A stretch of 64,000 nt of DNA from Bryobacteraceae bacterium (GCA_019752335.1 JAIEMJ010000032.1:1-64000); one strand, 5' to 3'; positions 36,623 to 44,415 are shown, numbered from the stretch's first letter. Numbers and translations are program-made. Notes: generated from the sequence alone by a model not told the origin.

Positions 36623-37003
36623 ATGGAAAAGCTGGCCACCCGCAGCACTCGTCAACGACGCGCCATCCGTTCGGTCTTCGAACGGCTGGACCGGCCATTG
36701 GGCCCGCAGGACGTGCTGCAGGAGGTCGCGCAGGAGGTGGAGGGCGTGGGCATCGCCACGGTTTACCGGACGATTAACACGCTCTTCGAAGAGGGCGTCC
36801 TGGTAAAGGTCGATCTGCCGGGCGAGTCCTCACGCTATGAGGTCGCGGGCAAGGCCCACCACCACCACTTTCGCTGCCAGCAATGTGCGCAGGTCTTCGA
36901 ACTCGCGGGCTGCCTCAACGTGAAGTCGTTGGTGCCACCCGGCTTCCGCATGACCGGCCACGACATCGTCATCTTCGGCCAATGCGCCGCTTGCGCCCAG
37001 TAG
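36623..37003 (+). CDS. Fur-family repressor, Zur/PerR-like
   Basis: 126 residues. The winged helix (about 7-72) has TRQRRAIRSVFE and GIATVYRTINTLFEEGVL. The dimerisation part has the AHHHHFRCQQC motif (His79-82, Cys85, Cys88), and the second Cys pair at Cys121 and Cys124 completes a structural zinc site. This pattern fits Zur or PerR better than a heme-binding Irr. Being in one operon with ArsR and a His-rich protein points to zinc control; iron or peroxide sensing remains possible. It is the last gene before the inverted-repeat element at 37032. Confidence 0.88.
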   Translation: MEKLATRSTRQRRAIRSVFERLDRPLGPQDVLQEVAQEVEGVGIATVYRTINTLFEEGVLVKVDLPGESSRYEVAGKAHHHHFRCQQCAQVFELAGCLNVKSLVPPGFRMTGHDIVIFGQCAACAQ

Positions 37004-37031
37004 CCGTTTCTGGCCCCATAACGAACCCCGA

Positions 37032-37134
37032 CCGTCAGGGAGGGGATAGCCTCGCCAGGCCCATATCAAAAAGCCCAATGAAATCCGCTATTTTCATGGA
37101 TATGCTCGCAGGCCAAACTTCCCCTCCCTGACGG
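37032..37134. repeat. 103-base nested inverted-repeat element
   Basis: Perfect 14-bp terminal inverted repeats, CCGTCAGGGAGGGG (37032-37045) and its complement (37121-37134), enclose two further nested pairs: CATATC/GATATG (37062-37067 and 37099-37104) and ATGAAA/TTTCAT (37078-37083 and 37092-37097). It sits between the convergent ends of the Fur and PilZ genes. It could be a MITE/REP-like mobile element, a bidirectional terminator or a structured RNA; no target duplication is visible at the borders. Confidence 0.6.
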
Positions 37135-37147
37135 CACACCCGGGAAA

Positions 37148-37450
37148 TCACGCGTACCGCATTTTCGTTTTTTGCCGCATCCCGCCGACGAATTCGAGGC
37201 CGACGTGGTAATTCATCCCCCGCTGCTCACACCGTCGGACGTTGGCGCTGCCCTGGACCTGATTCGCCAGGCACTCCACCTGCACCAGAGACCGCACCGG
37301 CACCCGTTCCCGGATCACGACGCTGAGCCCTGTATCCGACACATCGCGCGCTTCCGCGTTGCAAAAATGCTGGCCGCCGCGTTCGTCTTCCCAGAAAATA
37401 CGCACGATCCCGGAGATCTGCACTCGTTCGCTGGCTCGCTGGTGGCCCAT
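37148..37450 (-). CDS. PilZ-domain protein
   Basis: 100 residues covering a single PilZ domain. RASERVQISGIVRIFW has the R-x(3)-R arm of the c-di-GMP binding site. ARDVSDTGLSVVI matches the D-x-S-x-x-G motif. GMNYHVGLEFVGG closes the barrel. It could be a stand-alone c-di-GMP effector, though some PilZ proteins do not bind the nucleotide. It lies 33 bases downstream of the HlyD-like gene on the same strand. No ribosome-binding site is obvious before the ATG. Confidence 0.82.
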   Translation of the reverse strand: MGHQRASERVQISGIVRIFWEDERGGQHFCNAEARDVSDTGLSVVIRERVPVRSLVQVECLANQVQGSANVRRCEQRGMNYHVGLEFVGGMRQKTKMRYA

Positions 37451-37483
37451 TTCGCGAATAATCGACAGAACCCAGCGAAAACT

Positions 37484-38692
37484 TCAGGGCCCAGGGCGGA
37501 CCCGCATCCCGTCCCGCAGCGTCAGCTCCGACGGCAGCACCACCCGCGCGCCCTCCGCCAGCCCTTCCAGCACCTCCACGCGGGTCACGCTCGACACCCC
37601 CACCCGCACCGGTTTCCAGCGCAGGACTTCGCCTTCCAGCACGTAAACCCCGGCCTGGCTCCCTTCTCGCCGCAACGCCTCTTTGGGAATCGTCAACGCG
37701 TTCTCCACGACGCTGGCCTGAATAAAGGCATTCACGTTCGTCCCCGGCAGCAGCACCAGCTCCGGATTCTCGATCACGCAAACCACCTCGCCCACCTGCC
37801 GCGTGTTCAGCGCCACGACCCGCGTCGGCATCTGCTCCACGCGGCCCTTCCACGTCTGATCAGGATGCGCATCCCAGGTGATACGCACTGGCTGGCCCGT
37901 CTTGACGCGGCCCAGTTCCGGCTCATCGACGTACACCACCACTTTCAGCTTCGCGATCTGGCCAATCGCCGCCACCTCGCTGCCCGGGCTCAGCCATCCA
38001 CCACGCCGTGCGTCCACCTGGTAAGCGACTCCCCCCACCGGCGCGCGCACCACGGCCAATTCGATCTTGCGCCGGGCCTGTTCGGCCACCGCCTGCGCCT
38101 CCTTCAGACGAGCCTGCGCCACCTGCACGCTGCTGCGGTCCACGAGCCGTCCCCGCCGCTCCTCCCAGGAGCGGATCTGCAACTCCGCCGCCTTCAGCTT
38201 CTGTTGCTGCGGAATCAGCTCCTGCCGCGGCGCTGCGTTCGACTTCACCAGCCCTTCGATCGTCGCCATCTCGCGACGCGCCTCCTCCGCATCTTCGCGC
38301 GCCCGCCGCAAGCCGCTCTCGATCTCGGCCAACTCGACGCCCCTACCGCCCTGTTCGAGCCCGGCGATCTCGGCCCGCACCTGCTCGATGCGCGCCTCGG
38401 CCGACGCCAACTCCCCCCGCGCCTCCCGCGCATCCAGCGTCACCAGCACGGCGCCCTTGCTCACGCTCTGCCCGGCCTTCACTGCCACCTCAGCCACTAA
38501 CCCCTCGCGCTCCGCGCGCGCCAGCGCCCACTCCACCGGCTCCGCTTTGCCGTTGGTGGAAAGCACGCTCTCCACGCGTTGCCGCTCCGCGCGCGTCAGC
38601 GCGACCTCGGGTAGCGCGTTCGCTTGCCCATACCACCACCAGCCGGCCGCCGCCACGGCTAACCCGCCTACCAACCACCCAATTCGCTTCAA
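37484..38692 (-). CDS. HlyD/RND-type periplasmic adaptor (membrane fusion protein)
   Basis: 402 residues. An N-terminal membrane anchor (MKRIGWLVGGLAVAAAGWWWYG) is followed by a lipoyl-like half (EGLVAEVAVKAGQSVSKGAVLVTLD), an alpha-helical hairpin (about 90-190), the returning lipoyl half (VRAPVGGVAYQVDARRGGWLSPGSEVAAIG) and beta-barrel domains. The start is TTG at 38692: it overlaps the upstream stop and has a perfect AAGGAG five bases away, while the longer frame lacks the signal. No permease, ATPase or outer-membrane factor gene is adjacent, so the partner must be elsewhere. Confidence 0.88.
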   Translation of the reverse strand: MKRIGWLVGGLAVAAAGWWWYGQANALPEVALTRAERQRVESVLSTNGKAEPVEWALARAEREGLVAEVAVKAGQSVSKGAVLVTLDAREARGELASAEARIEQVRAEIAGLEQGGRGVELAEIESGLRRAREDAEEARREMATIEGLVKSNAAPRQELIPQQQKLKAAELQIRSWEERRGRLVDRSSVQVAQARLKEAQAVAEQARRKIELAVVRAPVGGVAYQVDARRGGWLSPGSEVAAIGQIAKLKVVVYVDEPELGRVKTGQPVRITWDAHPDQTWKGRVEQMPTRVVALNTRQVGEVVCVIENPELVLLPGTNVNAFIQASVVENALTIPKEALRREGSQAGVYVLEGEVLRWKPVRVGVSSVTRVEVLEGLAEGARVVLPSELTLRDGMRVRPGP

Positions 38693-39162
38693 GCTGACTC
38701 CTTGCAATACTCGTACAGCAACCGCCATTCGGTGAGTTGCCGTTCGCGCGCCTCGCGCTCTTCGGCGCTGCCCGGCCGCGCCCGCCCACACTCAGTGACG
38801 AACGCCGCTGGATCCCAGTTGCCGTAAATCTCGCCGAGCGCCGCGTGTACCGGATGCCGCCCCACACGCCGCAGCCAGTAATTGGCGTTCGCCGCATCCG
38901 GCTCCTGGCGATGGACGATCGCGTGCCAGTAGCTGCCCTCCACGCTCGGGTCGTCCTGCGACACCGCGTGCGCCTCTTCCCAGCAGCCGAAGTACAGCCA
39001 GAGCCCGGCCAGGGCTCCGCGCGGCGCCCGCGCCCCGGGGAATAGCTCTTCGGCGCTGTAGTCCGCCAACAGTTGTTTCACCTGCGCGTCGCCGTGCCCA
39101 TGCTTCACCAAGGCCGGCACCCGATCCGGCGCCGCGGCGAGCAACGCCGCCGCGATGCTCAT
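38689..39162 (-). CDS. conserved hypothetical protein
   Basis: 157 residues, no signal or membrane segment. Recognisable features are SYWHAIVHRQEPDAANANYWLRRVGRHP (about 81-108) and a charged helical C-terminus (SAEEREARERQLTEWRLLYEYC). I recall similar acidobacterial and proteobacterial proteins with the HAIVHRQEPD...YWFRRVG motif but no function for them. Its start overlaps the zinc-ribbon gene stop (ATGA), and its stop overlaps the HlyD start. The conserved His, Arg and Trp suggest an enzyme or binding protein. Confidence 0.75.
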   Translation of the reverse strand: MSIAAALLAAAPDRVPALVKHGHGDAQVKQLLADYSAEELFPGARAPRGALAGLWLYFGCWEEAHAVSQDDPSVEGSYWHAIVHRQEPDAANANYWLRRVGRHPVHAALGEIYGNWDPAAFVTECGRARPGSAEEREARERQLTEWRLLYEYCKESA

Positions 39163-39377
39163 TGCGTCCCGCCCGGACGGTTCGCCGACAGAATCTGCTC
39201 GATCACTTCGCGCGCCTCCTGCTCAATCCAAGTAGCCTCGCAACGCGGACACACCAGCGCCGGTACGCCGTCGATTTCAAACAACTCGCCCTCCACCATT
39301 TGCTGGTGCAGAATGGTCCGCCGTTCCAGCCCCACCTTGCAGTCTTCGCAGTGCGTCAGGATTCCTTCGTTCGCCAC
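39159..39377 (-). CDS. YgiT/MqsA-type zinc-ribbon protein
   Basis: 72 residues with two Cys pairs, Cys10-x2-Cys13 and Cys43-Pro-Arg-Cys46, in the layout of the MqsA/YgiT N-terminal zinc finger. The sequence between them (VEGELFEIDGVPALVCPRCEATWI) matches the beta-hairpin of that domain. The helix-turn-helix half of MqsA is absent, and no toxin gene is adjacent. It begins the operon with the hypothetical protein and the HlyD-like adaptor and is divergent from the patatin gene (starts 21 bases apart). Confidence 0.8.
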   Translation of the reverse strand: MANEGILTHCEDCKVGLERRTILHQQMVEGELFEIDGVPALVCPRCEATWIEQEAREVIEQILSANRPGGTQ

Positions 39378-39398
39378 CCCTCTATTATCAAAGAAGAC

Positions 39399-40166
39399 AT
39401 GCGTGTAGCGTTAGTTCTCTCAGCGGGTGGAATGTTCGGGGCCTATCAGTTGGGCGCCTGGGAGGTGCTCGAGGAGTTCCTGCGGCCTGACCTCGTCATT
39501 GGCACCTCCATCGGCAGCCTGCACGCCTGGGCCATCGCCGGCGGCGCCTCCGCCGCCCAACTCGCTGACCTTTGGTATGACCCTTCACTCGCCCACGCCG
39601 TCCGCTGGCAGGTTCCCTTCGGGCTCCGCCAAGGGCTTCTCCAAACCGATGCCCTCGAGCAACGCATCCGCCAACTGCACGGCTCCTTTACGCCCCAGCG
39701 CCCCGTCGGCATTGTCGCCAACGCTTACCCCTTCCTCCGGCCCCATCTCTTTCGCGACCAAGAAATCACTTGGGAGCACCTCGCCGCTTCCTGCGCCGTC
39801 CCCCTCTTCCTGCGCCAGCCCCAACTCGGCGCCCACACCTACGCCGATGGCGGACTCTTCGATTCCCTCAACGTCTGGGCCGCCTTCGCCCTCGGCGCCA
39901 CGCATGCCGTGGTCGTCAATTGCTGGAAGCCTACCCAGCCCTGGCTGCTCGATAAATCTGTCGGCTGGCTCGCCGCGCGCCGCCGCCGCGCCGCCAAATC
40001 CGAAAATAATTCTTCCGAAAATCGCGTGGTACTCATAGAACCTTCTGGCTCCCTTGGCCCCATCCGTCAGTCCATCTACTGGCAGCAGCCCCTCGTCGAC
40101 GCCTGGCGCCAGCAAGGAAAATCCGATGCGCTGCGAAACAAACAAATCATCTGTGATATGTTTTGA
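39399..40166 (+). CDS. patatin-like phospholipase
   Basis: 255 residues. The patatin fold begins at once with MRVALVLSAGGMFGAYQLGA (oxyanion region), followed by the nucleophile elbow G-T-S-I-G (Ser37) and the catalytic Asp in YADGG (about Asp150). The catalytic dyad is complete. The ATG at 39399 is used because the fold starts there and AAAGAAG precedes it; the longer frame to 39162 runs over the divergent zinc-ribbon gene. Likely a lipid acyl hydrolase. The C-terminal half (about 170-255) is less conserved. Confidence 0.9.
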   Translation: MRVALVLSAGGMFGAYQLGAWEVLEEFLRPDLVIGTSIGSLHAWAIAGGASAAQLADLWYDPSLAHAVRWQVPFGLRQGLLQTDALEQRIRQLHGSFTPQRPVGIVANAYPFLRPHLFRDQEITWEHLAASCAVPLFLRQPQLGAHTYADGGLFDSLNVWAAFALGATHAVVVNCWKPTQPWLLDKSVGWLAARRRRAAKSENNSSENRVVLIEPSGSLGPIRQSIYWQQPLVDAWRQQGKSDALRNKQIICDMF

Positions 40167-40168
40167 AG

Positions 40169-40522
40169 ATGCCTTGCTACCGGATCTTCCGGATGCGCGA
40201 TGAGAAGCGCCAACAATTTCGCTGGGCGCCGCACACCAGCGGCGTAACACCAGTCAAACCAAAAGATTACGAAGCCGTGGAATCCACCCACGAGGCGCCC
40301 ACCCCCTATTCCCTGTGGGCCCAACTCCGCGACTCCGATCAACCCCTCGACGTCGGCGATATCCTCGAACTGCCCAACCAGGAGCTCCGCATTTACAAGT
40401 ACGTCGGCTTCGAGGACGCCAAGTGGGTCCTCCCCGAAATCAAAACCGGACTCGAATTTATTCCCGGCAGCGACACCCCCGCCGCCGGCGGACCCGTCGC
40501 GTTTGCCGCCGTAACATCGTAA
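40169..40522 (+). CDS. conserved hypothetical protein
   Basis: 117 residues. No signal or membrane helix. The N-terminus MPCYRIFRMRDEKRQQFRWAPH and the segment DVGDILELPNQELRIYKYVGFEDAKWVLPE suggest a small beta-barrel-like protein. It starts at ATG 40169, 2 bases after the patatin stop; TTG at 40163 is an alternative that overlaps that stop. It is probably in one operon with the patatin gene and the 2H phosphoesterase gene. I do not recognise a family. Confidence 0.65.
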   Translation: MPCYRIFRMRDEKRQQFRWAPHTSGVTPVKPKDYEAVESTHEAPTPYSLWAQLRDSDQPLDVGDILELPNQELRIYKYVGFEDAKWVLPEIKTGLEFIPGSDTPAAGGPVAFAAVTS

Positions 40523-40533
40523 ACTAAGAACAT

Positions 40534-41106
40534 ATGGGTTGTCAGGCCGCTAGCGGTACCCCGATCAACTGCTTTGCTCTCGTGAACTACATTCCGGGCG
40601 AACTAGGTCGTTTTCTCAATCAGCTCCGGCAGGAATTGGTTACCGGTTGCCACGCGCAGTCGCACGTCACCCTGCTTCCGCCCCGCTCCCTCCGGGCGAA
40701 TCCGGCAGAGGCTTGGGATACGATCCAGGCCGCCAGCGAGAGCCTCCCCCCCTTCGACGTCACCCTCGATTCCATTGAAGTCTTCCCCGGCACCAACGTC
40801 ATCTATCTGGCTATCCGCCAAGGCTACAACGAACTGAAGTCCGCCCACAGTAGCCTCTGCCATGGCGCTTTGGACAATCGCGAAGCCTTCCCGTACCATC
40901 CGCATGTCACCCTCGCCCAGGGGCTCGAGCCCGAATACGTCGACGCCTCCGTTGACCTCGCTCGTCATCGCTGGCGCCAGTACACCGGCCCGCGGAGCTT
41001 TCAGGTGAATGACCTCGTCTTCGTGCAATGCACCAACACCGACGATTGGCTCGATCTCGAAGCGCTGCAACTCTCCTCCGTCGCCGTCCCCGCCAACAGC
41101 CTGTAA
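40534..41106 (+). CDS. 2H phosphoesterase / 2'-5' RNA ligase-like protein
   Basis: 190 residues with the two H-x-T motifs that define the 2H superfamily: SHVTLL (His44, Thr46) and PHVTLA (about His124, Thr126), about 80 residues apart as in LigT-like enzymes. The start FALVNYIPGELGRFL matches the first strand. Members ligate or hydrolyse 2',5' or cyclic phosphodiesters, often in RNA metabolism; the substrate here is not readable. The next gene starts at the very next base. Confidence 0.87.
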   Translation: MGCQAASGTPINCFALVNYIPGELGRFLNQLRQELVTGCHAQSHVTLLPPRSLRANPAEAWDTIQAASESLPPFDVTLDSIEVFPGTNVIYLAIRQGYNELKSAHSSLCHGALDNREAFPYHPHVTLAQGLEPEYVDASVDLARHRWRQYTGPRSFQVNDLVFVQCTNTDDWLDLEALQLSSVAVPANSL

Positions 41107-42024
41107 ATGCCCGCCCTGCCAAGCTGCGGTACTCACTTCACCACCCCGCTTGTTCCCGTCCAACTCTCCCCCACCCGGCCCCTCGTCTGGGCCAAGCTCG
41201 AATACTTAAACCCCAGTGGCTCCGCCAAGGACCGGATTGCCCGCTTCATTTTGGAGAAAGCCTGGCGCGAAGGCCACGTCGGTCCCGGCTCGCTCGTCGT
41301 GGAGGCCTCCAGCGGTTCTACGTCGATTGCCATGGCCCTCGTCTGCGCGCAACTCGGCATGCGCTTCATCGCCGTGATGCCCGCCGGCGTCAGCAATGAG
41401 CGCGTCCTCATCATCAAGGCCTACGGTGGCGAGATTCGCGTCACCCCCAAGGAAGAAGGGATTCTGGGCGCCATTGCCGAAACCGAGCGACTCGCCCGCC
41501 AGGAAGGCGCCTTTCTACCCAGCCAGTTTTCGAACCCCGATAACGTCCTCGCCCATCAGGTGAGCACCGCCCGCGAAATCCTCCACCAGATTCCTTCCGT
41601 GGATGCCGTGGTCAGCGGCGTCGGCACCGGTGGCACCCTCATGGGACTCTACCAGGGCTTCCGCCTCGCCGGCTGCCCCGTCCTCCCCGTCTTCGCCCGC
41701 CCCGTCAACCTCACCGGTCCGCCGGAAGCCGAATGCTGTAGCTTCAGCGCCCGCATCCCCGGCGTCGCTGACCGCGTCTCCACCATCTTCGACGAGCGCG
41801 CCCTACCCGGTCTGCGGACGCTCGAAATCAACGACACCCAAGCCCTGGCGGTGTCCCGCGAGCTAATCGGCGCCGGCTTCCCCGTCGGCCCCAGCTCCGG
41901 CCTCAATTTCGAAGCCGCCGAACAAATCGCCCGTGAACTCGGCTCCGCCGCCCGCGTCGTCACCGTCTTCCCGGACCGCATGGAGCGCTACTTCACCACC
42001 GAACTCTTCGCGCCTTACCGCTAA
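41107..42024 (+). CDS. cysteine synthase-like PLP enzyme
   Basis: 305 residues, fold type II PLP enzyme. The PLP lysine is Lys41 in NPSGSAKDRIA. The substrate loop is EASSGSTSIAMA and the phosphate-binding glycine loop is GVGTGGTLMG. Length and motifs match O-acetylserine or O-phosphoserine sulfhydrylases, although the substrate loop reads SSGSTS where CysK has TSGNTG, so the substrate may differ. It starts directly after the preceding stop codon (TAA then ATG), so translation is coupled. Confidence 0.88.
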   Translation: MPALPSCGTHFTTPLVPVQLSPTRPLVWAKLEYLNPSGSAKDRIARFILEKAWREGHVGPGSLVVEASSGSTSIAMALVCAQLGMRFIAVMPAGVSNERVLIIKAYGGEIRVTPKEEGILGAIAETERLARQEGAFLPSQFSNPDNVLAHQVSTAREILHQIPSVDAVVSGVGTGGTLMGLYQGFRLAGCPVLPVFARPVNLTGPPEAECCSFSARIPGVADRVSTIFDERALPGLRTLEINDTQALAVSRELIGAGFPVGPSSGLNFEAAEQIARELGSAARVVTVFPDRMERYFTTELFAPYR

Positions 42025-42031
42025 ACGGACT

Positions 42032-42589
42032 TCACTTCGCCCTCAGCGCCCCCACCGGCACCCTCACCAGCTCCAGCACTTCCGGCACACTGGTCCCCGC
42101 CCGCAGCAATCCCCGATGCTCGGCCGAAAGAAACCCCTCCGCCACCGCGCGATCCGCCTGCGCGAAAAGCCCCGCGAAGTACCCTTCCACGTTCAGCAAC
42201 GCGCAGGCCTTGCTTTGTAGCCCCAATTGCGTCCACGTCGTCACTTCTAGCAGTTCCTCGAACGTCCCCAGTCCGCCCGGCAAAGCGATAAAGGCGTCCG
42301 CCAACCCGGCCATGCGCGCCTTCCGCTCGTGCATGGACCCCGTGATGATCAGCTCCGTCAGTCCGCCATGCGCCCGCTCCTGGTTCACCAGCGCCTCCGG
42401 CATCACCCCGATCACCTCGCCGCCCCCCGCCAAGCAAGCCTCGGCTAGCACGCCCATCAGCCCATTCTTCCCGCCCCCATAAACCAACCCGATCCCCCGC
42501 CGCGCCAACTCGCTCCCCAACGTCAGCGCCGCTTCCCGGTAACTCGGCCGGGCCCCTGTACTCGAACCACAGAAGACACACACCCTCAT
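42032..42589 (-). CDS. LOG-family (TIGR00730-type) nucleoside phosphate hydrolase-like protein
   Basis: 185 residues. The N-terminus MRVCVFCGSS is typical, with LVYGGGKNGLMG, MHERKARM and the defining ALPGGLGTFEELLEV motif, all expected positions for cytokinin-activating LOG/YvdD proteins and AMP nucleosidase-like hydrolases. Length is normal. It is convergent with the cysteine-synthase-like gene, 7 bases apart. The 250 bases upstream (42590-42842) show no gene or strong structure. Confidence 0.9.
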   Translation of the reverse strand: MRVCVFCGSSTGARPSYREAALTLGSELARRGIGLVYGGGKNGLMGVLAEACLAGGGEVIGVMPEALVNQERAHGGLTELIITGSMHERKARMAGLADAFIALPGGLGTFEELLEVTTWTQLGLQSKACALLNVEGYFAGLFAQADRAVAEGFLSAEHRGLLRAGTSVPEVLELVRVPVGALRAK

Positions 42590-42842
42590 CCCGCGTCTCC
42601 GTGTTTCCTTAGAAAATCATCCTTGTTCAATATGAGGCCTCCTGGTGCTTACATTCTCACCCAGCCGCGCACGCAGTCCCCAACCACCCCAAATTGCTGC
42701 GTGCTAACAAGCCCCGAACGAAGTGAGGGGTCATTAAGCATCAATAGTTTACGCGGTGGTTCACGACGGTGGTCTCTCTGACGAGAAAAAACGACGCTCT
42801 CGCCTGGTTTCATCCTTCGTTACCGCCCCGGCCGTGCCAAGC

Positions 42843-43025
42843 TCATTCATCATTTCGACTCACCTCAATCCCCAATCTGGTCAGCCCTCCCGTCTTTGAC
42901 GCCGCCGGTTTCGGCTGTAGCTTCCGGCGAAATGCTCGCCACACGAAAAAGGTATCCGCCAAAGAGACCGCTATCGCCAGTAGAAGTATCAGTGCCAGCA
43001 AGAAAGCGAATCCAAGGCCGAACAA
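42843..43025 (-). CDS. small single-pass membrane protein
   Basis: 60 residues. A hydrophobic helix at about 2-26 (FGLGFAFLLALILLLAIAVSLADTFF) is followed by a basic tail (WRAFRRKLQPKPAASK). The start would be TTG at 43025 with GGAGG ten bases upstream, 19 bases after the stop of the methyltransferase-like gene on the same strand. Typical of small acidobacterial membrane proteins, but I cannot name a family. Confidence 0.5.
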   Translation of the reverse strand: MFGLGFAFLLALILLLAIAVSLADTFFVWRAFRRKLQPKPAASKTGGLTRLGIEVSRNDE

Positions 43026-43044
43026 CCCAAGCCCGCCTCCCTCT

Positions 43045-43650
43045 TCAACGCTTGATCAAAATCTCCCGCAGATGATCCCGCGTCAAATACATCTTCACGC
43101 TCGAAAAATCGCGAAACACGCGCTCAATGAAGGGATTCGTGAAAAACTGATACGGCGTCCGCCGGCCCCGCTCCTGGATGCTCAGCGTCCGGTAATCCTG
43201 AATCCGGTAGTAGCTCGCCGGGACGCTCTTCGCCCGCTCGTCGTTGTGAAAGAAGGCCAGCAGAAAGCTCTCCGGCTCCAGCAGCCGGTGCAACTCCGTC
43301 ACCGTCAGCTCCAGCATCGTCGGACTCAAATACTGCAAGCAATCCCACACCAACGCCCCATGAAACGGACCCTGCAACTGCCGGAACGTCAAATTCATGA
43401 ATTCCTGCGCCCGCGTCGGATTCTCTTGCGCCTGGTAAAAGTCGTCATCCCCGCCAAAGAAATCGTCCAGCGACGACAGAAAGTCCTCGCAATACAGGCG
43501 ATGGCCCAGGCCGGCCAGGAAGCTCACGTTGGCTTGAGAGACGGGGGAAAGGTCCAGCAGGCGCAAGGTCGGGCGTCCCTGCAGTTGCTGGAAATACTGT
43601 TCGAGGCCCGCGCTGGGGCGAATGGTGCCTTCGGCGGCGCTAGGGCTCAT
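43045..43650 (-). CDS. degenerate SAM-methyltransferase-like protein
   Basis: 201 residues with a Rossmann-like order: LRLLDLSPVSQANVSFLAGLGHRLYCEDF (motif I and II regions), FHGALVWDCLQYLSP (motif IV) and LHRLLEPESFLLAFFHND (motif post-IV). The glycine-rich motif I of active class I methyltransferases is poor (LDLSPVSQ), so SAM binding is uncertain. The C-terminal DFSSVKMYLTRDHLREILIKR resembles the last strand pair of this fold. Function unknown; probably in an operon with the small membrane protein downstream. Confidence 0.7.
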   Translation of the reverse strand: MSPSAAEGTIRPSAGLEQYFQQLQGRPTLRLLDLSPVSQANVSFLAGLGHRLYCEDFLSSLDDFFGGDDDFYQAQENPTRAQEFMNLTFRQLQGPFHGALVWDCLQYLSPTMLELTVTELHRLLEPESFLLAFFHNDERAKSVPASYYRIQDYRTLSIQERGRRTPYQFFTNPFIERVFRDFSSVKMYLTRDHLREILIKR

Positions 43651-43697
43651 CTCGAATCTAGGATACTACTCCCGATTCACAATTGTAAGAAAACGAT

Positions 43698-44264
43698 CTA
43701 ACGTTTCTGCTCGCCGGCCCCGGCCGCCATGGCCTGCTGCGAATTCGTCGCCGCCACCGGCGTCTGCGTGGGCGCGGCCGACGTTGCCGGACGCGGCGCT
43801 GCTTTGGGCACTTCCACCTTCGTCACGTCAATCGACCCCTTAAAGATCGCCCCGTCTTCAATCGCAATCCGCGCCGCGCGGATATCGCCCACCAGATGCG
43901 CATCCCGCCGCAGGTCAATCTTGTCGGACGCCTCCACGTTGCCGTGTACCGTCCCGTGGATCACTACCTCGCGTGCCTTCACCGTCGCCTTTACGCGCGC
44001 CGCCTTGCCGATCGTTACCTTATGCTCCAGCAACTCAATCGTCCCGTCGATCTGGCCATCGATCACCAGGTCTTCCTTGGCGAAAATCTGGCCGGCAATC
44101 AGCACGTTCTCGCCAATCGTGGCGGTGTTGCGGGCGGCTTGGTAGCCGGTTGGCGTGGTGGACACGGGCATTCCTTCCATCGGCGCCACAGGCCCCGGCA
44201 AGGGGCTACCAGACAGCGGACTGCCAGTTCGCGGCGCTTCTTCTTCTTTTCGGCGATTCCACAT
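43698..44264 (-). CDS. bactofilin
   Basis: 188 residues. A disordered Pro-rich N-terminus (about 1-50) leads into the bactofilin beta-helix (about 52-150): IGENVLIAGQIFAKEDLVIDGQIDGTI, then repeated VTIGKAARVKATV, EVVIHGTVHGNVEASDKIDLRRDAHLVGDI, as in cytoskeletal bactofilins. A Pro/Ala-rich tail follows. ATG at 44264 is used (MWNRRKEEEAPRTG); the longer frame to 44429 reads into the divergent promoter region. Bactofilins polymerise without nucleotides and shape the envelope. Confidence 0.9.
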   Translation of the reverse strand: MWNRRKEEEAPRTGSPLSGSPLPGPVAPMEGMPVSTTPTGYQAARNTATIGENVLIAGQIFAKEDLVIDGQIDGTIELLEHKVTIGKAARVKATVKAREVVIHGTVHGNVEASDKIDLRRDAHLVGDIRAARIAIEDGAIFKGSIDVTKVEVPKAAPRPATSAAPTQTPVAATNSQQAMAAGAGEQKR

Positions 44265-44389
44265 GAGGGGACGACCTCTCTCGTCTCGTTCAGAGTAACG
44301 TCCATCGTAGCGTTCGTCCAAGCTAAAAGCAATTGGCCTGGTACTGTTTAAATGTGAATTCTCGCCCTTCGGCGTGCCTCCCATTATCT

Positions 44390-44397
44390 GGGATAAT
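44390..44397 (+). promoter_or_regulatory. extended -10 promoter element of the GAF gene
   Basis: TGGGATAAT (TGn plus GATAAT at 44392-44397) lies 18 bases upstream of the GTG at 44416. The predicted transcription start is near 44404. No clear -35. It supports the GTG start over the ATG at 44374. Confidence 0.5.
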
Positions 44398-44415
44398 ACC
44401 CCTAGTACTTTTACC

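Noticed and set aside
37172-38500. 442-residue His/Pro/Arg-rich plus-strand ORF
   Set aside because: Lies opposite the PilZ and HlyD genes, whose domains are unmistakable.
42700-42740. CCCC-GAACGAAGTGA-GGGG hairpin near 42712-42730
   Set aside because: Only a 4-bp stem, no T-run; too weak to call a terminator.
44300-44345. Possible TTGCTT/TACGAT promoter for bactofilin on the minus strand
   Set aside because: Spacing is right but the -35 matches only 3/6; chance occurrence is likely.
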